Shown: positions 58,969-64,000 of the stretch, in pieces
How the letters are laid out: each line of letters begins with the position of its first letter
Numbering within the stretch: position 1 is the stretch's first letter
From: Gemmataceae bacterium
GTDB lineage: Bacteria > Planctomycetota > Planctomycetia > Gemmatales > Gemmataceae
Assembly: GCA_901538445.1 (NCBI GenBank)
Contig: LR594585.1
Location: 677,668-741,667, forward strand
Direction: 5' to 3'
Length of the DNA: 64,000 bases
Made by a program: the position numbers and the translations under genes
Notes under the pieces: model-generated
Told to the model about the DNA's origin: nothing
The model's database searches: none
The model's input: only the letters and a program-made list of their open reading frames with translations

Positions 58969-59886
58969 ATGACCTGGTTCGGCAAGATCCTCACGTTCGT
59001 GGTGCTCGTCGGCTCCATCCTGTGGATGTTCCTGACGACCCAGGCGTTCGTCGCCCGGACGAACTGGAAGAAGCGCGCCGACGACTACAAGGCCGCCTAC
59101 GAGGAGGTCGTCAAGGCCCGCGAGTCCGAGTACCGCCGCGGCCAGGCCAGCGAGGACTCGCTCAAGCGGCTCCTGCTCGCCGAGACCACCAAGAGCACCG
59201 ACGCGCTCAAGGAGGTCGAATCGCTCAAGAACGCGACGGTCATGATTAACAATCAACTGGCGACCCTCCAGGAGAATTACAACAAGGAAGACGTGAAGGC
59301 GACCAAGCTCCAGGCGAACGTGGACAACAGCCTGAAGGAACTCGACACGGTCCGCAAGCGGACCAACGACCTCGAGAACGAGGCCGTCGCGCTCGTGCTG
59401 GCGACCGAGGCCGCGAAGAAGGAGGAGGTGAAGGCCAAGAACCAGGCCCGCCTCGCCCTGGCCATCGCCGACGACAACGCGAAGAAGGTCGAGGAACTGG
59501 CCCTCAAGGTCTCCGAGCTGCGGGCGAGCGGCGGCGGCGGGGCGCAGGCCCAGGTGCTGCGGTCGGTCACCAAGCCCCCGCCCCCGGTCCTCGGCAACCT
59601 CCGCGGCCAGGTCACCAACGTGTCCGGCGAGTTGCTCACGATCAGCGTCGGCATCGACTCGGGCATGGCCGTGGGCACGGTCCTCGACGTGATCCGGCTG
59701 GAGGGCGGCGGCAAGTACATCGGGACGGTGAAGGTGACCAGCGCGCTGAACCTGTTCCCGAAGCAGGCGATCGTGACGTTCACCCCGGCCCGCCGCGACA
59801 TCCCGATGGACCGGCTCCCGATCGGCGACCTGCCGAAGTCCGGGGACCAGGTCCGCCCGCCCGAGGCGCTCACCGGCGGCCGCTAA
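58969..59886 (+). CDS. Single-pass membrane protein, long coiled coil plus C-terminal beta domain (operon gene 3)
   Basis: 305 residues. N-terminal TM helix MTWFGKILTFVVLVGSILWM, then about 140 residues of continuous coiled coil (ETTKSTDALKEVESLKNATVMINNQLATLQENYN...KRTNDLENEAVALVLATEAAKKEEVKAKNQ). It ends in a compact beta-rich domain (LRGQVTNVSGELLTISVGIDSGMAVGTVLDVIRLEGGGKYIGTVKV), which resembles the MreC-type beta domain. This suggests a periplasmic scaffold for cell-envelope organisation; inference only. Confidence 0.75.
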   Translation: MTWFGKILTFVVLVGSILWMFLTTQAFVARTNWKKRADDYKAAYEEVVKARESEYRRGQASEDSLKRLLLAETTKSTDALKEVESLKNATVMINNQLATLQENYNKEDVKATKLQANVDNSLKELDTVRKRTNDLENEAVALVLATEAAKKEEVKAKNQARLALAIADDNAKKVEELALKVSELRASGGGGAQAQVLRSVTKPPPPVLGNLRGQVTNVSGELLTISVGIDSGMAVGTVLDVIRLEGGGKYIGTVKVTSALNLFPKQAIVTFTPARRDIPMDRLPIGDLPKSGDQVRPPEALTGGR

Positions 59887-59927
59887 CGCACCCCCGCGAA
59901 CCACGCACGACCGACGGAGACCCGACC

Positions 59928-60263
59928 ATGGCGAAGGCCGCGACGAAAGAGAAGAAGGTGAAGCCCGAGGCCCCGCGGCCGCGGAGCGACGCCTACGTGA
60001 TGATGCTGTTCATCACGTTCCTCGCGATCACCACCGGCGCGGCGCTCATGTACTTCGACTTCGCCGGCACCAAGGAGGCCGGGATCGGCGAGGACGAGGG
60101 CTACGGGAACCGCGTGCCCCCCAAGGAGCCGGTCCCGACGCTGCCGAAGCTCGGCGAGTCGATCAAGATGGCCGAGCCCCCGCCGGAGCCGAAGAAGGAC
60201 CCGGAGCCGATGCCGGAGCCCAAGAAGGACCCGGAGCCGGAGCCCAAGAAGGACGGCATGTAG
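59928..60263 (+). CDS. Small single-pass membrane protein with Pro/Lys/Glu tail (operon gene 4)
   Basis: 111 residues. Basic N-terminus (MAKAATKEKKVKPEAPRPRS), a TM helix (AYVMMLFITFLAITTGAALMYF), then a periplasmic tail of PEPKKDPEP repeats, a rigid Pro-rich arm typical of proteins that span the periplasm. Last gene of the membrane operon. Confidence 0.75.
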   Translation: MAKAATKEKKVKPEAPRPRSDAYVMMLFITFLAITTGAALMYFDFAGTKEAGIGEDEGYGNRVPPKEPVPTLPKLGESIKMAEPPPEPKKDPEPMPEPKKDPEPEPKKDGM

Positions 60264-60329
60264 CCCGCCGCGGCCGACCGCGCCGACCCCCCCCGCACCC
60301 GCGGGGGTGTTTTCGTTTTCCCTGGCAGT

Positions 60330-60393
60330 GGCGAGCCGCGTGTGTCAACACGCGGGTGAAGGTCAACCCGCGTGTTGACACACGCGGCTCGCC
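60330..60393 (+). repeat. Palindrome family F copy 2
   Basis: GGCGAGCCGCGTGTGTCAAC ... GTTGACACACGCGGCTCGCC. Between the convergent membrane operon and Gfo/Idh/MocA gene, where it could terminate both. Compare 15571-15634. Confidence 0.85.
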
Positions 60394-60418
60394 CGGCAGC
60401 CACCGCGGCGGCTCGCCG

Positions 60419-61705
60419 TTACACCGCCGGCAGCTCGAACCCCTTGCGGTACTCGCGGCCGAGGAGCTTGTTCGCCTCGGCGTCGTCGGTCGTCTCGGTC
60501 TTCGCGTCGAACCGGAGCGTCTTCCCGGTGCGGTACGCGAGGTTGCCGAGGTGGCACAGCCGCGTGCTCTTGTGGCCGATCTCGATCTCGGCGTTCGGCT
60601 TCGCCTCGCCGCGGACGCTCGCCACGAAGTTGCGGACGTGCTCGCCGACCACGTCGCCCTTCGGCTTGTCGGCCGCCTCGTCGCCGCCGCGGACCTTCCA
60701 GGCGTCGCCGTCGAACAGCATCGTGCCCTTGTCGCCGTGGATGCTGATGCCCCAGCCCTGGCCCTCCGGCCCCTGGCCCTTCTTCTCCCACACGCGGTGC
60801 TCCCACACGACCGTGCAGCCGGTCGCGCCGCCCGGCCCGGCGGGGAAGTCGAACGTCGCCGTCTGCGTGTCGGGGGTCTGTTGCTCGTCGTCGTAGAAGA
60901 ACTTGCCGCCGGCGCAGCTCACCTTCGTCGGCGCGTCGAGGTCGAGGACGTTGCGGATCACGTCGAGCCCGTGGATGCCGTTGTTGCCCATCTCGCCGGT
61001 GCCCAGGTCCCAGAACCAGTGCCAGTTGTAGTGGAACCGGTTCTTGGTGAACCCGCCGCTCGCCGGCCCGAGCCACAGCGAGTAGTCCACGCCGGCCGGG
61101 GGCGCCTCGGGCTTGGCGAATCCGATGTTCGGGCGGTTCCCGGCGATCCACGCGCGTGCGAACGCGACCTTCCCGAGCTTCCCGGCCTGGACGTACTCGC
61201 GGGCCGAGACCACGCTCGACTGGCTCCGCCGCTGCGTGCCGGCCTGGATCACGACCTTGTACTTGCGGGCCGCCTGCACCATCCGCTGCCCTTCGAGCAG
61301 GTTGTGCGACACCGGCTTCTCGACGTAGACGTGTTTGCCGCGCTCGGCGGCCCACAGCGTCGCCAGCGCGTGCCAGTGGTCCGGGGCGGCGACGACGAGC
61401 GCCGTGACCGACTTGTCGTCGAGCACCCGGCGGACGTCGGTCTCGACCTTCGGCGGGCTGGCGGAGTTCTTGAGCGCGTCGAGCGCCGGCTTGACCATCG
61501 CCGGGTCGGGGTCGATGAGGTGGGTGACCTCGGTGTTGGGCGCGGCGGTGAACGTCGGGGCGAGCGTCTTGCCGCGGACCTTCAGGCCCATGATTGCGAC
61601 GCGGACCTTCTCGTTCGGCTTGTCGGCGGCGCGGGTGTAGCTCGCGGCCGAGAGGGTGAGGGCGGACGTCGCGAGGAATTGGCGGCGCGTGGTGAGCGAG
61701 AACAT
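60419..61705 (-). CDS. Tat-exported Gfo/Idh/MocA-family oxidoreductase
   Basis: 428 residues. Twin-arginine signal TTRRQFLATSALTLSAA, then an NAD(P)-binding domain (KVRVAIMGLKVRGKTLAP; VTALVVAAPDHWHALATLWA; KHVYVEKPVSHN with the catalytic-site EKP) and a C-terminal alpha/beta domain (FHYNWHWFWDLGTGEMGNNGIHGLDV). This is the large planctomycete exported subfamily, thought to act on sugars; substrate not deducible. ATG at 61705 gives the exact Tat signal. Confidence 0.92.
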   Translation of the reverse strand: MFSLTTRRQFLATSALTLSAASYTRAADKPNEKVRVAIMGLKVRGKTLAPTFTAAPNTEVTHLIDPDPAMVKPALDALKNSASPPKVETDVRRVLDDKSVTALVVAAPDHWHALATLWAAERGKHVYVEKPVSHNLLEGQRMVQAARKYKVVIQAGTQRRSQSSVVSAREYVQAGKLGKVAFARAWIAGNRPNIGFAKPEAPPAGVDYSLWLGPASGGFTKNRFHYNWHWFWDLGTGEMGNNGIHGLDVIRNVLDLDAPTKVSCAGGKFFYDDEQQTPDTQTATFDFPAGPGGATGCTVVWEHRVWEKKGQGPEGQGWGISIHGDKGTMLFDGDAWKVRGGDEAADKPKGDVVGEHVRNFVASVRGEAKPNAEIEIGHKSTRLCHLGNLAYRTGKTLRFDAKTETTDDAEANKLLGREYRKGFELPAV

Positions 61706-61909
61706 CGGCAGCGCTCCGGGAGGGGGACGGGTGCGGGCCATCGTACCCGAACCCGGACCGCACGCACCAGAGTGCAGTAATGAACCGGCGGATTGTGATT
61801 CGGTCTACCGACCCCGCTCAGCTGGAGCGCGAGGAGCGATGGGGCACAGAAGCGTTATACGCTCGCTTGGCCATGTGAGACGCCGGTTAGTTCGGCGTGC
61901 CTTTGTTGC

Positions 61910-62404
61910 CTACCAGTCACGCCCAAGCCATGCCTCCGCGTCTGTCCGGCCGATAGACACGCCGGCCTCGGGCACCCGGAAGTCACGCCGCAGTTCCGCC
62001 TCCAACCCCGACGGGTCGGCCGGGTTGTCGCTGTCCCAACTTCGGATGGCGAACGAGTCGCCAGTGCCACAGACAACCCGCACCTCGGCGGTGCCGAACA
62101 CAAAGGCGGCGAAAAGGGCGTTGTCCAGTTCAGCGTCCATCATCCACAGGTTCCAGTGAGGCTGGCCGACCAGTTCGGGAAAGTGAGCCCACTCCAAGTC
62201 CTTTTCAGCCAGATAGGCTACCGCCCACTCGCGGAGGTCCGCAGCCGTGATTGCGTTCCGCGAGCCGGTGACTCGCGTTGCGGCCAGTGTGCGGTCGATC
62301 ACGGCAGCAACGGCTTCTGCCACCCGCGAGCCCTCCTTTGCCAAACACAGCGTTCGCTTTCGCGGGTCCGCTACCTGCTCACCAAGATTTGTAACCGCAC
62401 ACAT
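61910..62404 (-). CDS. Hypothetical protein
   Basis: 164 residues, soluble, balanced composition (MCAVTNLGEQVADPRKRTLCLAKEG...). Lower GC at some third positions than its neighbours hints at transfer. Motifs such as WAHFPELVGQPHWNLWMMDAELDNALFAAFVF and VRVVCGTGDSFAIRSWD look like a conserved protein but I do not recognise the family. It stands alone between the oxidoreductase and DUF350 genes. Confidence 0.55.
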   Translation of the reverse strand: MCAVTNLGEQVADPRKRTLCLAKEGSRVAEAVAAVIDRTLAATRVTGSRNAITAADLREWAVAYLAEKDLEWAHFPELVGQPHWNLWMMDAELDNALFAAFVFGTAEVRVVCGTGDSFAIRSWDSDNPADPSGLEAELRRDFRVPEAGVSIGRTDAEAWLGRDW

Positions 62405-62432
62405 TGAGCCGGTCGCTGAATGACGGGGTCCG

Positions 62433-62672
62433 TCAGCCGCCGATGGCCCGGACGACGATGAGGCTGATGCCCAGCAGCAGCGCGCCGACCATGATGGCCA
62501 CGGCGGTGTTCCCCTTGATGAGTTCTTCCTCGACGTTGAGCTTTGGGGTAATCCACTCGAAGACCTTGAACCCCAGCGCCAGGAGCGCGATCCCGAGCAG
62601 CCCGAACGCGGTGGCCGCGAGGAGCGACATCTCGAACGAGTTCGTGGTCCAGGCGTCGGCGAAGGGCGGCAT
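62433..62672 (-). CDS. DUF350 membrane protein
   Basis: 79 residues with two TM helices. FGLLGIALLALGFKVFEWITP followed by LNVEEELIKGNTAVAIMVGALLLGISLIV is the core signature of the DUF350 family (small inner-membrane proteins, function unknown; E. coli YjfL is a longer relative). ATG at 62672; the frame upstream is the palindrome. Separated from the fabG-like gene by that palindrome. Confidence 0.8.
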   Translation of the reverse strand: MPPFADAWTTNSFEMSLLAATAFGLLGIALLALGFKVFEWITPKLNVEEELIKGNTAVAIMVGALLLGISLIVVRAIGG

Positions 62673-62675
62673 GGG

Positions 62676-62782
62676 GAATTTCGAGTTTAAAGTTTCGTGT
62701 TTCAAGTTCTGGGCCGGGCGGCCGAGGGATTATGCGCCATCCGCTCGCGTCTTCAAACTTGAAACTTTGAACTCGAAACTCG
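62676..62782 (+). repeat. Word-repeat palindrome (GAGTTTCGAGTTTAAAGTTTC type)
   Basis: Arms AATTTCGAGTTTAAAGTTTC and, inverted, TTGAAACTTTGAACTCGAAA, made of the words AAAGTTT/GAGTTTC. AT-rich against the background. It begins four bases before the DUF350 ATG, between two minus-strand genes. Confidence 0.8.
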
Positions 62783-62786
62783 GCCG

Positions 62787-63590
62787 TCACACCCATCCCC
62801 CCGTGACCGGTAGCACCTGACCGGTGACGTAGTTCGTCTCCTCGCTGGCGAGGAACAGCACGGCGTTGGCGATGTCGTCGGTGGTGCCGAACCGGCCGGC
62901 CGGGATCGCCTTGATGTACTCGGCGAGCATCTCGGGCTTCACCTCGCCCATCATCGCCGTTTGGATCATCCCCGGGGCGATCGCGTTGGCGGTGATCTGC
63001 CGCCGGGCGAGTTCCTTGGCGAGCACCCGCGTCATGCCGATCACCCCGGCCTTGGCCGCCGCGTAGTTCGTCTGCCCGTGGAACCCCATGAGCCCGGCGA
63101 CCGACGCGATGTTGACGATGCGGCCGCCGTCGCGCATGACCTCGGTGCCGTACTTACAGCAGTGGAACACGCCGTCGAGGTTCGTCTGGATCACCGCGTG
63201 CCACTCGTCGAGCGTCATCTTCTTGAGCGTTCGGTCGCGGATGATGCCGGCGTTGTTCACGAGGACGTCGAGCCCCCCGCACGTCTCCTTCACCTGCTTC
63301 ATGAGCGCCTCGACCTGTGCGGCGTCCCGCACGTCGGCGGCCATCAGGTGGACCGGCGAGGTGCGGCCGATCTCGCGGCCGCCGGTGTCGGTGACCTGCG
63401 TGCCGTACAACTCGCGGAGTTGCTCGTCGAGCCGCTCGGCGTCGCGGCGGTTCTCGCCGGCCGGGTCGTCCCAGTAGTGGAGCACGCACGTCGCGCCGGC
63501 CTTGGCGAACGCCGCGAGGACGCCGGCCCCGATGCCCCGCGAGCTGCCGGTGACGAGCACGACCTTGTTCGGGAAGCGGTAGGTAATCAT
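62787..63590 (-). CDS. fabG: 3-oxoacyl-ACP-reductase-like short-chain dehydrogenase
   Basis: 267 residues. Rossmann TGSSRGIG, NNAGI, catalytic Ser-Tyr-Lys in NIASVAGLMGFHGQTNYAAAKAG, and C-terminal VTGQVLPVTGGWV. Overall closest to FabG, which reduces 3-oxoacyl-ACP with NADPH in fatty-acid synthesis, but an insertion (TDTGGREIGRTSPVHLM) makes it longer than FabG (about 245) and no other fab gene is adjacent, so acetoacetyl-CoA or other SDR substrates are possible. ATG at 63590. Confidence 0.82.
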   Translation of the reverse strand: MITYRFPNKVVLVTGSSRGIGAGVLAAFAKAGATCVLHYWDDPAGENRRDAERLDEQLRELYGTQVTDTGGREIGRTSPVHLMAADVRDAAQVEALMKQVKETCGGLDVLVNNAGIIRDRTLKKMTLDEWHAVIQTNLDGVFHCCKYGTEVMRDGGRIVNIASVAGLMGFHGQTNYAAAKAGVIGMTRVLAKELARRQITANAIAPGMIQTAMMGEVKPEMLAEYIKAIPAGRFGTTDDIANAVLFLASEETNYVTGQVLPVTGGWV

Positions 63591-63722
63591 GGGACGCTGG
63601 GGATTGGGGGAGGGGGCCAGCCACTTCGGTTCGAACCTGCTGCGGATTCTATCCGGAGGGCTCGCGCCATGTAGCGCCCCGACCAGGCATAATGTCGGGT
63701 GAAACCAGTTCGGGAGAATCGG

Positions 63723-64000
63723 ATGGCCACCGCGCGGACCTCGAAGTGCCATCGGCACGGGCACCCGGAGTTTCGGCTCACGTTCGATACGAACGCGGTC
63801 CCGGCCGATGCCGACGTGGCGTGGCTGATCGAGTGGCTCGAATCGGCCGTGGCGAGTGGCACTCGGTTCGTGCCGGGCGAGATGTGCCAAATCGGGTGGG
63901 GCACGACGCTGGTGCGGGCGCACGAGAGCGGCGACCTGTCGCTCTGGGAACCCGACATGCGGTCGGTACCCTTCGAGTGGGTCGAATTCGTGAGCACGAC
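63723..64000 (+). CDS. Hypothetical protein, 3' end outside window
   Basis: Open from ATG 63723 to the window end with no stop (93 residues). MATARTSKCHRHGHPEFRLTFDTNAVPADADVAWLIEWLE... FVPGEMCQIGWGTTLVRAHESGDLSLWEPDM has natural composition and strand/helix alternation, reminiscent of small DUF2185-like/immunity-type proteins, but the assignment is weak. A CATAAT stretch at 63688-63693 may be the -10 of its promoter. Confidence 0.5.
   Translation, partial: MATARTSKCHRHGHPEFRLTFDTNAVPADADVAWLIEWLESAVASGTRFVPGEMCQIGWGTTLVRAHESGDLSLWEPDMRSVPFEWVEFVST

Noticed and set aside
61780-61878. 32-residue frame MNRRIVIRSTDPAQLEREER...
   Set aside because: Sensible composition but too short, no ribosome-binding site and no recognised family; possibly the remnant of a truncated gene.

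Overview
This window is high-GC (roughly 70%) bacterial chromosome, almost certainly from a planctomycete of the Gemmata group (Gemmataceae). The evidence is a set of lineage-typical families: a DUF1501 Tat-exported protein, a Tat-exported Gfo/Idh/MocA oxidoreductase, a BBP7-like outer-membrane barrel, FG-GAP-like surface proteins with an N-terminal LEDRTVPT motif, three TIGR02996-type leucine-rich proteins, several Ser/Thr kinases, and an L3 ribosomal protein gene outside an S10 operon. No rRNA, tRNA or CRISPR array was seen. CDS coordinates include the stop codon. All calls come from reading the sequence; no database search was run.

Positions 1-15187 (all + strand) hold the most striking block. 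It encodes a sigma-54 activator (5' end outside the window), a small Ser/Thr kinase behind a sigma-54-like promoter, a degenerate sensor kinase, a 2Fe-2S ferredoxin, two V4R-domain proteins, two small all-helical proteins resembling phycobiliproteins, a biliverdin-type heme oxygenase, a ferredoxin fused to a Ser/Thr kinase, and a complete bacteriophytochrome hybrid histidine kinase. Together this looks like a bilin/redox signalling system in a non-photosynthetic lineage. Its parts recall the cyanobacterial slr0144-slr0152 (Pap/SpkG) operon, which from memory also combines V4R proteins, ferredoxins and a Ser/Thr kinase.

Positions 15188-26500 hold small accessory genes: an HTH-like protein that has lost its stop codon, SpoIIAA-like and DUF4239-like proteins, two Gly/Tyr-rich secreted paralogues, an NTF2-like protein, a P-loop kinase, a two-domain FKBP isomerase, a Uma2-type nuclease and a three-gene leucine-rich-repeat operon. 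Positions 26657-36950 hold argG, rplC, a YhaM-like exonuclease, a histidine phosphatase, a NADAR protein, two tandem surface proteins (one frameshifted at a G8/C8 tract), ppa and two hsp20 genes. Positions 37384-41838 hold secreted and outer-membrane proteins.

Positions 42061-54496 are housekeeping: dxr-rseP on +, then on the minus strand holA, hpf, ptsN-like EIIA, ptsH, ptsI, a DUF2344 gene and an RNase E/G with an enormous internal insertion. Positions 54919-60263 pair a Ser/Thr kinase with a divergent four-gene operon of single-pass membrane and coiled-coil proteins. Positions 60419-64000 hold a Gfo/Idh/MocA protein, an unknown protein, a DUF350 protein, a FabG-like reductase and a gene cut by the window end.

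Nearly every intergenic gap over about 100 bp carries a large palindrome. At least 20 were found, in about ten sequence families. Several share GGCGAGCC/GGCTCGCC ends, several have compensatory stem changes between copies, two are nested, and four have arms made of repeated short words. This hairpin population is the second major feature of the window.
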